Source: Lachnospiraceae bacterium (lineage in GTDB: Bacteria > Bacillota > Clostridia > Lachnospirales > Lachnospiraceae). From it: 33,694 nt of DNA. This document shows, in pieces, positions 1-8,238 of the stretch. Location: assembly GCA_017612555.1 (NCBI GenBank), contig JAGAFR010000041.1, forward strand, positions 1 to 33,694, given 5' to 3'. Position 1 is the first letter of the stretch, and each line of letters begins with the position of its first letter. The notes under the pieces were generated by a model, which searched no databases, was not told the origin of the DNA, and was given only the letters and a program-made list of their open reading frames with translations. A program made the translations under genes and the position numbers.

Positions 1-36
1 CTCATACCTTGCTTTTTGAAGAGGTGAAAGATTCAT
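1..36 (-). CDS. 5' end of a gene running off the left edge
   Basis: An ATG at 36 on the minus strand follows a good ribosome binding site (AAGGAG, about 7 bases upstream) and opens 12 codons reading MNLSPLQKARYE before the window ends. The peptide loosely recalls the N-terminus of long-type pyrophosphate-dependent phosphofructokinases (SPLQ..R..Y), but 12 residues cannot establish that. A promoter candidate lies at 100-127. Confidence 0.55.
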   Translation of the reverse strand, partial: MNLSPLQKARYE

Positions 37-99
37 AGTATTACTCCTTTTCTTGTGTGGATCATGTTTAAACCTGTTTCAAATAAAAACATCCATCAG

Positions 100-127
100 A
101 TTGTACCATAACGGATGATTTTTTCAA
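100..127 (-). promoter_or_regulatory. sigma-A type promoter for the gene at the left edge
   Basis: On the minus strand TTGAAA (127-122) is followed by a 16-base spacer and TACAAT (105-100). Transcription would start near 93, giving a leader of about 57 bases before the ATG at 36. The -35 box overlaps the stop codon of the upstream phosphoglycerol transferase gene. Confidence 0.5.
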
Positions 128-1689
128 TAGAAATTGTCCGCGTAGAACTGCGAATACTTCTGAACTTCTGAATCTATGTAATCGCTTCCCAGCTTTTCGC
201 ACAACGTCTCCTGGCCCGAGAACATATCGGTTCCCAGCCCGAGCCTTCCTTCGGGTATGCTGTATCCCATGGCAGACAGGACAGTCGGGAACATATCCAT
301 TGTATTCCATGTCCTGTTCTTCATCTTAAGCGTTTGCGGATCGTATCCCGTATTGATAAAGCAGTTGTAAACCATGCGGTCCGCTGCATCAGACACAAGT
401 GCCTGATCCATCCTGGGATGATCTCCCTGTATCACGATAACCGTGTCATCATACCACTCCTGGCTTCTGCACCAGTCAACAAACTCTTTAACCTGCTTAT
501 CCGCGCATACGACCACATTGTCCAGATGTCCGGGGTATGTTTTTTCGCAAAGCGGGCATATCCATCCGTCAACATGATGTGTATCAACCGTAAGCATCGT
601 GAAGTTAAAAGGCGTGTCATTTGCCGCGATCCTTGTAAGTTCATCCTTGGCGATCTTGTAGAGCATCCAGTCCTCAAATCCCCAGTTTACTTCCTGATCG
701 GGTGTAAGATATCCGTTCTCCTCAGCCGTATACAGATCGTAAATGTTAAAATCACCGTGCTGCTCAAAGAACGCCCTTCTTCCTCCGAACCTGGCATCTG
801 ATCCGCACAGGAATTCCTGATAGTATCCCTTTTGCTTCAGTATATCTCCGAGAGTTATCGTGTTCTTAGAAAAATGCTCCTGGTTTCCGAAATCCGAATT
901 TCCCTCTATGGGAAAAGAAAAGGCCGCTCCCGTCTCGGTAGCCCACAGCGACGCCATCGTCCAGTCCGTATTCTTGGCGCTTATAAAACCTCCGAGACCA
1001 TCCTCGTCGGAAAATGAAACATTTTCATCCGCAAGTGCCGTCAGGTTCGGGATATAATTGATCTCGGGCTGCTCCCCTCCAACCTCTTTTGACGCATATG
1101 TCGTCTCCATGCTCTCCATGTAGATGTATATGAGGTTCTTCGGTCTGTCGCTCGTGATCGCCTCCACATCCGGTTTTACATAGTATTCATCATAGATCTC
1201 GGTACCGGAATTATAATCACGTATGAACGAACTTATCTCCAGTCTTTCGTTGATACTGTATATCACATAGAACGAATAACCGACCGTGACAATGAAAAGA
1301 ATGGATTTAACCAGTTTGATGGCATCGATCTTTTTTACAGATCCTTGGGTCCTGCCCAAAACGATCTCGGTCGATACGAACCTGCCGACCATAAAGAAAA
1401 CAAAAACACCGACCGCCATGATGATGATGAACGCGACAAGCTTGGGCGCTACATACTTTACGGCTCCGCCGAAAAAATCATTGTTGGCTCCCGCAAGCGG
1501 CGATTTCATCGTATAGATTATCTCGCGAAATGTGACTCCGAACGAGGCGGAAAACCACTCGAACATCCCCATAAGGGCTGTATCCGCTATAAGTCCAACC
1601 GTAAAGATCACAAAGCATATTCTGTTGAATATACGTGCTTTCCTATCCAACCGAATCTTTGTCCTTTGCTTTGATCTCACATCTGACAT
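124..1689 (-). CDS. LTA synthase/OpgB-type phosphoglycerol transferase (sulfatase fold)
   Basis: This 521-residue membrane protein has about three to four N-terminal hydrophobic helices (roughly 23-46, 82-112, 125-147) and then an extracytoplasmic sulfatase-fold domain. Visible family motifs are the metal-binding IYMESMETT segment, the nucleophile region NTDWTMASLWATETG (catalytic Thr probably in TDWT, as in OpgB GTGWT), LTVDTHH, and the metal site VIQGDHPRMD. Family members move glycerol phosphate from phosphatidylglycerol onto lipoteichoic acid or periplasmic glucans. The gene is last in an operon with a GDPD-like protein and a small membrane protein. Its start overlaps the latter by 47 bases and has no clear ribosome binding site, so translational coupling or a later start is possible. 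Substrate is inferred from the family only. Confidence 0.85.
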   Translation of the reverse strand: MSDVRSKQRTKIRLDRKARIFNRICFVIFTVGLIADTALMGMFEWFSASFGVTFREIIYTMKSPLAGANNDFFGGAVKYVAPKLVAFIIIMAVGVFVFFMVGRFVSTEIVLGRTQGSVKKIDAIKLVKSILFIVTVGYSFYVIYSINERLEISSFIRDYNSGTEIYDEYYVKPDVEAITSDRPKNLIYIYMESMETTYASKEVGGEQPEINYIPNLTALADENVSFSDEDGLGGFISAKNTDWTMASLWATETGAAFSFPIEGNSDFGNQEHFSKNTITLGDILKQKGYYQEFLCGSDARFGGRRAFFEQHGDFNIYDLYTAEENGYLTPDQEVNWGFEDWMLYKIAKDELTRIAANDTPFNFTMLTVDTHHVDGWICPLCEKTYPGHLDNVVVCADKQVKEFVDWCRSQEWYDDTVIVIQGDHPRMDQALVSDAADRMVYNCFINTGYDPQTLKMKNRTWNTMDMFPTVLSAMGYSIPEGRLGLGTDMFSGQETLCEKLGSDYIDSEVQKYSQFYADNFY

Positions 1690-1981
1690 TTATATATGTT
1701 ACAACGATCTCTTTGATGTACGGGAATATCACGGCAAACACACCTGCAACTATCGTATAGATTCCCGTGCCTGCTTCCACACTTATCCCGATCCCGAGTC
1801 TTGCGAGCACTACCCTTATGATATACGTCATGACAGCTATCCACACCGCATACTTGGCATATAATATGAGCGCATCAAGGCTAAAGCGTGCTTCCTTTCC
1901 GGAACGTCTCAGATCGATACCAAGCGCTATGACAGGTATCAGAATGTAATCGATAAACACCAGTATCCAGTCCGTATTCAT
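1643..1981 (-). CDS. small three-helix membrane protein, unknown function
   Basis: A 112-residue protein with three strongly hydrophobic stretches (about 4-20, 38-60 and 68-92) and a charged C-terminal tail (CEIKAKDKDSVG). It starts at an ATG with a strong ribosome binding site (AAAGGAG). It begins 11 bases after the GDPD-like gene and overlaps the phosphoglycerol transferase start. I do not recognise a family. Position suggests a partner or membrane scaffold for the envelope enzymes on either side, which is inference only. Confidence 0.75.
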   Translation of the reverse strand: MNTDWILVFIDYILIPVIALGIDLRRSGKEARFSLDALILYAKYAVWIAVMTYIIRVVLARLGIGISVEAGTGIYTIVAGVFAVIFPYIKEIVVTYINVRCEIKAKDKDSVG

Positions 1982-1992
1982 ACTGTTCTCCT

Positions 1993-2907
1993 TTAAAAGT
2001 ACTGTTTTTCTTTATCTACAACATCGGTATACAGGCCGGTAACTCCCATATCGATGAACTTCTCCATTTCTTTTTCTTCATTGACGGTATGTGCAAAAAG
2101 AGGTATACCGCTTCCCTTTAACACTTCAAAGCTTTCCGCATATGATGTGGGAAAATCCGTCCAGAACGTGATGCCTGAAAGCCTTGTCCTGTCTATAAAA
2201 GCCTTGAGCGAAGGCGCGGTCAGTTCCTCATCCGCAGCTCTGTACAACGTATATATTATGTTGTTGAAACCAAGAGCTTTTATGTGATCGTACTCATCTT
2301 CGTGATAGATCTGGATGATGAAATTGTTCATAAGCTCCGGATGGGATGCTTTTATCAGTCTGCACACTTCCGCGTTGTCATCCTTGACATCGGTAACGAC
2401 ATAGAAGTCAGGATGATCCTTCATGAACGCTGCCAGATCTTCAAAAGACATGGTCGACAGACAGTCATCATATTTTGCATCGATGAACACTTCAAGAGAC
2501 GGCGGGCAGTTCGGCGTCCCGGCATTCTTTACATTGTGCGCCCAGGTAACTCCGTCTTCACTGTCATGTGCACACACGATCTGATCATCTGCCGTGATCA
2601 TAAGATCGAACTCCGAGATCCTGTTTCCCTTATCATAACAATTCCTGAGAGCTTCCCTGCTGTTGGTATATGAAAACAGTTTCCCGTCGTCCTCTATATA
2701 TCCGCCCGCATGGATGATATACCTGTTATCCGTAAGGAGCTTTCGGCACTGCGACACCGTAAGGACTCCCCTTCCCGGAAAGATAATGAGCACGGCAATG
2801 ATCGCCAGAACGGCTATTATCATAACCGCCGTGACGATATACGTTACGCTGATCTTCTTTTCTTTTATATACAGATTTACATCTACGGATCTGCCCATGG
2901 AAAACAT
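1993..2907 (-). CDS. membrane-anchored glycerophosphodiester phosphodiesterase-like protein (HAGG type)
   Basis: This 304-residue protein has one N-terminal signal anchor (about 20-43) and an extracytoplasmic TIM-barrel domain of the GDPD/PI-PLC-like superfamily. Recognisable segments are IIHAGGYIEDD, YTNSREALRNCYDKG, EFDLMITADDQIVCAHD and, near the end, FAHTVNEEKEMEKFIDMGVTGLYTD. Classical GDPDs read HRG at the first catalytic histidine. Here the arginine position is alanine (HAGG), a variant I recognise from a Firmicutes GDPD-like subfamily, so activity on ordinary glycerophosphodiesters is uncertain. It is first in the operon with the phosphoglycerol transferase, which fits recycling of glycerophosphate polymers. 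ATG 2907 overlaps a TATAAT box, so ATG 2898 is a plausible start. Confidence 0.82.
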   Translation of the reverse strand: MFSMGRSVDVNLYIKEKKISVTYIVTAVMIIAVLAIIAVLIIFPGRGVLTVSQCRKLLTDNRYIIHAGGYIEDDGKLFSYTNSREALRNCYDKGNRISEFDLMITADDQIVCAHDSEDGVTWAHNVKNAGTPNCPPSLEVFIDAKYDDCLSTMSFEDLAAFMKDHPDFYVVTDVKDDNAEVCRLIKASHPELMNNFIIQIYHEDEYDHIKALGFNNIIYTLYRAADEELTAPSLKAFIDRTRLSGITFWTDFPTSYAESFEVLKGSGIPLFAHTVNEEKEMEKFIDMGVTGLYTDVVDKEKQYF

Positions 2908-2951
2908 TATACTTCTAATTCAAAAAATCTTCCACGGATTTTATTATGGTT

Positions 2952-2957
2952 TATAAT
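2952..2957 (+). promoter_or_regulatory. candidate -10 box directly before the EF-G-like gene
   Basis: TATAAT at 2952-2957 ends 6 bases before the ATG at 2964. A mirror TATAAT on the minus strand (2911-2906) ends 7 bases before the ATG at 2898 of the divergent gene. No good -35 is visible for either. If used, both mRNAs would start at or next to their start codon. Confidence 0.4.
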
Positions 2958-2963
2958 ACGGAC

Positions 2964-4892
2964 ATGGATAAAAATCATGTGACCCTCGGTATACTCGCTC
3001 ACGTAGATGCCGGCAAAACAACTTTATCGGAAAGTCTCCTGCTGAATACAAACGTCATAAGATCAGCGGGACGTGTAGACAACGGTACTTCCTTTCTTGA
3101 CCGCGATCCTCTTGAGCGGTCAAGAGGGATAACGATATACTCCAAGAACGCCCGTATCCCCATCGGCGATAACGAAGTGATCCTGATCGACACCCCGGGG
3201 CATGCGGACCTGGCTGCAGAATGTGAACGTATCCTCCCGGTGATCGATATGGCTCTTCTTCTGGTCAGCGCCCCCGACGGAGTAAGACCTTATACAAAGA
3301 CATTGTGGGATCTTCTGCGAAAAGAGCATATCCCGACCATGATCTTCGTCAACAAAACCGATCTTACCGAAAAAACACAGTCTGTAATGATCAAAGATCT
3401 GGAAAAACATTTTGGCTCAGGCATCATATCCTTTTCGGATAAAGACTTTTTCGAGAATGCTGCATCCACCGACGAAGTCCTTATGGACAAATATCTAGAC
3501 GCAGGGCTTGATGCCCGGGATATAAGGTGCGCTTTTAACAGTTGCACTATCTACCCGTTGTTTTTCGGCTCCGCATTAAGGGGCGAAGGTATCTCCGAGT
3601 TCATTTCGGCACTCGAAAACTATATTCTCCCGCCCGCATATTTGCCTCCAAAGGGCGGTGACTTTTCCGGGATCGTATATAAGATAAGTCACACCCCCGA
3701 TAATAAAAGGCTGTCATTCATGCGTGTTACCTGTGGCACATTGAAGGTAAAGGACGTACTTGGCGAGGAAAAAGTCAACGAGATACGTATATATTCAGGC
3801 GAGAAATATACCACCGCAGGAAGCGTTACCGAAGGAGACATATGTGCTCTTGTCGGTATGAAAAGTACGCATGCGGGAAGCGTTTTCGGCGACTGCTCCG
3901 GTCGTCCCCGGACCGTGTTTGCGCCGGCACTGTCATATGCGGTACGCTATCCTGCCGATGTTGATAAAACGAAAATGCTTAATATCCTTCGCGAGATCGA
4001 GGACGAGGAAACAACGCTTGCCGTCAGGTATTACGAACAGACCGGAGAGATATTTATATCCCTTATGGGCGATATACAGACAGATGTCATAAAGCATACC
4101 CTGAAAAAAAGATATGGTATCGATGTAACCTTCGATAACGGAGTTGTCTGTTATAAGGAAACGATAGATATGAAGACAGTCGGTGTGGGACATTATGAGC
4201 CGCTTAAGCACTATGCCGAAGTGCAGATCCTCATGGAACCTCTTGAGCGAGGCATGGGGATGGAATACTCATCAGATGTTTCCGAGGACGATCTTGACAA
4301 AAACTGGCAACGCCTTATTCTCACCCACATGCAGGAGCGCGATCATCCCGGTGTTCTGCTCGGCGCGCCGATAACAGACATCAGGCTGACACTTGTTGCG
4401 GGAAGATCCCATATCAAGCATACCGAAGGGGGGGATTTTCGTCAGGCCACATACCGGGCCATACGGCAGGGGCTGATGAAGCTTCGCGAAGCGGGATACG
4501 TACACATTCTCGAACCATATTACAACTATACTCTTAAGCTCCCCGAAAACTGCGTGGGACAGGCTATGACAGAGATATCGGCAATGTCAGGTGTGACCGA
4601 GATAGTCAATACTGATCCGACAGAGCTTGTCGTCACTCTTTCCGGACGTGCACCTGTTTCCGAAATGAACGACTATGCGAGCAAAGTCAGAACATACACG
4701 AAAGGACAGGGCGAACTGACTTTGTCTCTTGCGGGCTACGATCTGTGCCATGATGAAGAGGCTGTACTGGCTGCTTCAGAATACTCCCCGGAATCAGACC
4801 CAGGCAATCCGACCGGCTCGGTCTTCTGCTCACACGGCGCAGGCACGACCATCCCTTGGAACGAGGTTGACGATCATAAGCACATAAAATAG
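2964..4892 (+). CDS. TetM/EF-G-like translation factor GTPase (ribosomal protection family)
   Basis: A 642-residue (from ATG 2964) EF-G paralogue. The GTPase motifs are complete: HVDAGKTT (P-loop), RSRGITI (switch I), DTPGHADL (switch II) and NKTDL (base specificity). Domain IV and V segments follow (EYSSDVSEDDLDKNWQRLI, HTEGGDFRQATYRAIRQG, LEPYYNYTLKLPE). Ribosomal protection proteins bind the ribosome and release tetracycline using a domain IV loop, which I recall as YSPVSTP in TetM. Here the same region reads RSHIKHTEGGDFR. The protein therefore belongs to the wider family of Lachnospiraceae 'TetM-like' GTPases and need not confer resistance. I prefer ATG 2964 over ATG 2946, because the latter precedes a TATAAT box. 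No Shine-Dalgarno sequence is visible. Confidence 0.85.
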   Translation: MDKNHVTLGILAHVDAGKTTLSESLLLNTNVIRSAGRVDNGTSFLDRDPLERSRGITIYSKNARIPIGDNEVILIDTPGHADLAAECERILPVIDMALLLVSAPDGVRPYTKTLWDLLRKEHIPTMIFVNKTDLTEKTQSVMIKDLEKHFGSGIISFSDKDFFENAASTDEVLMDKYLDAGLDARDIRCAFNSCTIYPLFFGSALRGEGISEFISALENYILPPAYLPPKGGDFSGIVYKISHTPDNKRLSFMRVTCGTLKVKDVLGEEKVNEIRIYSGEKYTTAGSVTEGDICALVGMKSTHAGSVFGDCSGRPRTVFAPALSYAVRYPADVDKTKMLNILREIEDEETTLAVRYYEQTGEIFISLMGDIQTDVIKHTLKKRYGIDVTFDNGVVCYKETIDMKTVGVGHYEPLKHYAEVQILMEPLERGMGMEYSSDVSEDDLDKNWQRLILTHMQERDHPGVLLGAPITDIRLTLVAGRSHIKHTEGGDFRQATYRAIRQGLMKLREAGYVHILEPYYNYTLKLPENCVGQAMTEISAMSGVTEIVNTDPTELVVTLSGRAPVSEMNDYASKVRTYTKGQGELTLSLAGYDLCHDEEAVLAASEYSPESDPGNPTGSVFCSHGAGTTIPWNEVDDHKHIK

Positions 4893-4943
4893 GGCAATGT
4901 TTGCGGAAAGAGAGATGGTGTGGTAAGATTACCAAAGATTCTT

Positions 4944-4966
4944 CCCAATTCACTACGTGAATCGGG
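4944..4966 (+). terminator. inverted repeat after the EF-G-like gene, possible terminator
   Basis: CCCAATTCAC, a 3-base loop, and GTGAATCGGG form a 10-position stem with one mismatch, followed by CCCCTTCT rather than a clean U-tract. It lies between the GTPase stop codon and the tRNA-Leu gene. It could end the upstream transcript, but the weak T-tract lowers confidence. Confidence 0.4.
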
Positions 4967-4984
4967 CCCCTTCTATCTACATAT

Positions 4985-5064
4985 GCGGATATGGCGGAAT
5001 TGGCAGACGCGCCAGATTTAGGTTCTGGTGGGAGACCGTGCAGGTTCAAGTCCTGTTATCCGCA
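4985..5064 (+). tRNA. tRNA-Leu (anticodon UAG)
   Basis: The acceptor arms GCGGATA (4985-4991) and TATCCGC (5057-5063) pair perfectly and are followed by discriminator A; no CCA is encoded. The anticodon stem CCAGA/TCTGG encloses the loop TTTAGGT, giving anticodon TAG. The T-arm contains GTTCAAG. The extra variable-arm bases (GTGGGAGACCGTG region) fit the short class II arm of bacterial tRNA-Leu. The gene is about 40 bases upstream of the antiporter, and an open reading frame runs straight through it into that gene. Confidence 0.95.
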
Positions 5065-5104
5065 GTTTTACACAGAAACAGCAACAGAAACGACCGGGAT
5101 ATTC

Positions 5105-6280
5105 ATGGACATCAAAATCTTATTTGATCTTGCGATACTGATCTTTGCGGCAAAGGCACTTGGTCTTCTCGCCAGGCGTATAGGCGCGCCGCAGGTTGTC
5201 GGCGAAATACTAGCCGGCCTTATTGTGGGGCCGTCCGTTATCAATCTCATTCAGGTCAACGATGCCATCGAAGTATTTGCCGAGATCGGTGTTATCATGC
5301 TTATGTTTGCAGCCGGACTGGGAACAGATCTTAAGCAGCTGAAGAGTTCCGGATTCAAGGCATTTCTCGTGGCTCTTATCGGTGTGCTCGTTCCACTCGC
5401 CGGAGGCTTTGCACTTTACGGGATTTTCTACGGATTTGCGGCTCCTCCGTCAAAGGAATTCTATACTGCGCTTTTTATGGGTACCATAATAACGGCCACA
5501 AGTGTTTCCATCACTGTTGCTGCCCTGTCCGAGATGGGAAAACTGTCTACACAGGTCGGTACCACCATCGTAGGTGCTGCCGTTATAGATGACGTGATAG
5601 GTATCATCGTGCTCACATGTGTCATCGGCGGATGCGGCGGCGAAGGAAATGTGGGGCTGGTCCTTCTTAAGATAGTCCTGTTCTTCCTTATAGCCTTTGT
5701 GATAGGATTCGTGATCTACAAAGCAATGGAATGGCTCGATGCGAGGCATCCCCATACCCAGAGGATCCCCATATACAGTCTGGCATTCTGCCTGGCCATG
5801 GCTTATGTGGCACAGAGATACTTTGAAATAGCGGATATAACAGGTGCGTACTGTGCAGGTATCGCACTGTGTACGTTAAAAGATACCAAATATGTTGAAA
5901 AGAGGATAGATATAAGCAGTTACATGCTGTTCGGTCCGATATTCTTTGCGTGCATCGGGCTCAAGACTGATCTTTCGGGACTGACATTATCCATTCTGGG
6001 ATTCAGTATCTGTTTCATAATCACAGCGCTTGTGACTAAGGTGATCGGGTGCGGACTTGCCGCAAAAATATGCGGATATGATATGACAGACAGTCTCAGG
6101 ATCGGAGCAGGCATGATGACAAGAGGTGAGGTAGCTCTCATAGTTGCTCAAAAAGGGCTGTCAGCCGGTGTCCTTGATTCGACCTATTTCCCCGCCGTCA
6201 TACTTCTGATAATCGTATCATCGGTGATAACACCGGTCGTCCTGAAGCTCCTGTTTTCAAAGGGAAAGCAAGCCGTTTGA
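5105..6280 (+). CDS. CPA2-family cation/proton antiporter (KefB/NapA type)
   Basis: A 391-residue integral membrane protein with about 11-13 helices and the monovalent cation:proton antiporter-2 pattern. It opens with MDIKILFDLAILIFAAKALG and GAPQVVGEILAGLIVGPS, and carries a central TSVSITVAALSEMG...VIDDVIGIIVL segment, where the DD pair is the ion-binding aspartate site. C-terminal GAGMMTRGEVALIVAQ is also typical. No RCK/TrkA-N domain is fused. It exchanges Na+ or K+ for protons across the cytoplasmic membrane. The frame is open back to 4991, but those codons lie inside tRNA-Leu, so the start is the ATG at 5105, after a modest ribosome binding site (ACCGGGA). It converges on the CPBP gene with only 10 bases between stops. 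Confidence 0.9.
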   Translation: MDIKILFDLAILIFAAKALGLLARRIGAPQVVGEILAGLIVGPSVINLIQVNDAIEVFAEIGVIMLMFAAGLGTDLKQLKSSGFKAFLVALIGVLVPLAGGFALYGIFYGFAAPPSKEFYTALFMGTIITATSVSITVAALSEMGKLSTQVGTTIVGAAVIDDVIGIIVLTCVIGGCGGEGNVGLVLLKIVLFFLIAFVIGFVIYKAMEWLDARHPHTQRIPIYSLAFCLAMAYVAQRYFEIADITGAYCAGIALCTLKDTKYVEKRIDISSYMLFGPIFFACIGLKTDLSGLTLSILGFSICFIITALVTKVIGCGLAAKICGYDMTDSLRIGAGMMTRGEVALIVAQKGLSAGVLDSTYFPAVILLIIVSSVITPVVLKLLFSKGKQAV

Positions 6281-6290
6281 TGTTCCTCAC

Positions 6291-7163
6291 TTATTGTGCT
6301 CTGTTCCACTTGCGGTCCCAGACTTCCAGTATCTGTGCCCTTACAGAAGGTCTTGTCAGATATAATGCTATCGCAACCAGCACGGCATCCAGTGCCAGGG
6401 TACTTACGATATCAAATACAGAGATGGTCATCGAACCGGTGTATGTGATCCCGTTCTCACCCATAGCCGATACATCCGTAAACGCGATGATATCATTTGC
6501 CGTATGCATGATAATTCCCGGTATCAGATTTCCGCTGCGAATGAACAGTGCGCAGAATACACATCCTATCGCAAAGCTGTGAACAGTCTGAATGATCGAC
6601 GAAGAAAGCGGTGCACCCGAGAACACGTTCGACATATGCGCAATGGCGAATACCACAGATGTCAGGAATAATACCGGGAGTATCTTCTTTTCATCTCTCC
6701 ACTGTCTCATAAGATACGATGCCCCGATCCCACGGAAGATCGCCTCTTCGGTCAGGCCGGCCATAAAGGCTCCCACGAAGCTTACCACCGGGGGAACGCC
6801 GAGTCTGTCAAGTTCAAACAACATGGGCGCAGAGCATGCTACAGTGATCAGAAGCCCTATGCCCGTCCAGAACCATATGCGGTTTCCGCCTCGCAGTCCT
6901 CCCTCATATTCCGGATAAAACCATCTCCAAAAGATCGCAAGGACCATAAAACCACCGATCATGGTTCCGATCTCGGTTGAAACGGTCATTGCCGTGCTTG
7001 TCGTATCACCTCCGCTGATTGCAGCACCGATCACTCCTCCGATGATACCTCCAATAAGCAATTCGGAAATTCCAAACGCAAATGCTACAAATACAATGAA
7101 TGCCGGTATTGTATATCGGTCACCAAACGGATGCCTGATAACCTTTCTCTGCTTACTCTCCAT
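6291..7163 (-). CDS. CPBP family intramembrane glutamic metalloprotease
   Basis: A roughly 290-residue multi-pass membrane protein carrying the three CPBP (Abi/CAAX-protease) motifs: LTEEAIFRG (EExxxR), FAIAH (FxxxH) and MHTAND (HxxxN/D). About eight hydrophobic helices are visible. Such proteases cleave within or near the membrane in prenyl-protein processing, stress signalling or bacteriocin immunity; the substrate here is unknown. Two in-frame ATGs exist. I chose 7163 because GGGAGAG sits 5 bases before it, while the earlier ATG at 7196 has no comparable site and lies next to the upstream stop. It is the last gene of the six-gene envelope operon. Confidence 0.88.
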   Translation of the reverse strand: MESKQRKVIRHPFGDRYTIPAFIVFVAFAFGISELLIGGIIGGVIGAAISGGDTTSTAMTVSTEIGTMIGGFMVLAIFWRWFYPEYEGGLRGGNRIWFWTGIGLLITVACSAPMLFELDRLGVPPVVSFVGAFMAGLTEEAIFRGIGASYLMRQWRDEKKILPVLFLTSVVFAIAHMSNVFSGAPLSSSIIQTVHSFAIGCVFCALFIRSGNLIPGIIMHTANDIIAFTDVSAMGENGITYTGSMTISVFDIVSTLALDAVLVAIALYLTRPSVRAQILEVWDRKWNRAQ

Positions 7164-7197
7164 GTTGTCTCTCCCTTCTTCCTGATCACTTAACATA

Positions 7198-8238
7198 TCA
7201 CTTTACCCGGTTGGCGAAAGCATCCACCACTGCATTGAATTCCTCCGGTCTTTCGCGCGAGGCATTATGCCCGCACCCGGGAAGAACACACATTTCTCCG
7301 TCAGGTGTCATCGAAAGATACCAGTTTGCGGTCTCGGGTGTACCACTGTCAAACTGTCCGCAGATGTAGAGTATCGGAACATTTATACGCGAAAGAAGCT
7401 TCGTGGAATCGTGTCCTTTCAGCGTTCCCGTACATGTGAATTCGGACGGACCCCACATGTATTCGTATACGGATAAACCCTCTATTACACGAGAAGCCTT
7501 ACGGTCCACGGGTGTGCCGTCATTGGCACCTTTGACCCGGCTGTAAAAATGATCGGAATATATGTTTTTGATGTTTTCATATTCCGGTGAATCAAAATCA
7601 CCGGATGATTCGCACTCCTGTACCTTTTCCCAGTATTCCTCTCCCCCGTCCAGAGTCTTGATCAGCTTTTCGGCGTCACTGCACCATCTGTCAACATTCA
7701 GGAACGGCCCGTCAAGAATGATGCCTTTAAGCCCCTCAGGCTGTTTTGCCGCAACATACTCAACGGCAAGCATGGTTCCCCAGGAGCGCCCGCAGATAAT
7801 GAATTCCTTAAATCCAAAATGATCTACGACAGTCTGAACTTCATTGACAAAATGTTCTATCGTAAGATAACGTTTGGCCTCTTCCGGAGTCGTGATATCA
7901 TCGGAAAACGGTGAACCGGTACTTCCAAGCTGGTTATAGATCACCACCGGATGATCCTTGGCAAGCGCTGTCTGCTTAAAGAAGCACGTTCCGTCTGCGC
8001 CGGGTCCGCCGTGAAGGAATATGATCGGAATGCCCTGCTTATCCTTGCCATAATAATGATAAAGAACACTTCCTCCGTCAACGGGTATCAAACCTTCCTC
8101 CTGACCTTCCGGCCAGCCGTCTGCATCTACTGCCCCCGTATCCGGGCAGGGTCTTTGCGCGCCGCAGGCAGTAAGCGTTGCGAGCACCGTTATCAAAGCA
8201 ACACATATGATAAGATTCTTATACTCTTTTATTCCCAA
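7198..8238 (-). CDS. lipoprotein alpha/beta hydrolase, prolyl aminopeptidase-like (S33)
   Basis: A 346-residue lipoprotein: the N-terminus IICVALITVLATLTACGAQ has a lipobox (LTAC), placing the enzyme on the outer face of the membrane. The hydrolase core shows the S33 oxyanion motif HGGPG, YNQLGSTGS, the nucleophile elbow GRSWGTM, an acid in CGQFDSGT and the catalytic His in GCGHNAS. Cytoplasmic S33 enzymes remove N-terminal proline from peptides. A surface-anchored version beside other exported proteases could trim peptides outside the cell, though another esterase-type substrate is possible. The start is a TTG at 8238 with GGAGG 4-5 bases upstream, overlapping the end of the GDPD gene by 10 bases. 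Confidence 0.87.
   Translation of the reverse strand: MGIKEYKNLIICVALITVLATLTACGAQRPCPDTGAVDADGWPEGQEEGLIPVDGGSVLYHYYGKDKQGIPIIFLHGGPGADGTCFFKQTALAKDHPVVIYNQLGSTGSPFSDDITTPEEAKRYLTIEHFVNEVQTVVDHFGFKEFIICGRSWGTMLAVEYVAAKQPEGLKGIILDGPFLNVDRWCSDAEKLIKTLDGGEEYWEKVQECESSGDFDSPEYENIKNIYSDHFYSRVKGANDGTPVDRKASRVIEGLSVYEYMWGPSEFTCTGTLKGHDSTKLLSRINVPILYICGQFDSGTPETANWYLSMTPDGEMCVLPGCGHNASRERPEEFNAVVDAFANRVK

Noticed and set aside
2946-4892. Mobile tetracycline-resistance element
   Set aside because: No transposase, integrase, inverted repeats or tet leader nearby, and the canonical TetM loop is absent.
4991-5104. N-terminal extension of the antiporter
   Set aside because: These codons are the tRNA-Leu gene; the peptide is a known translation artefact.
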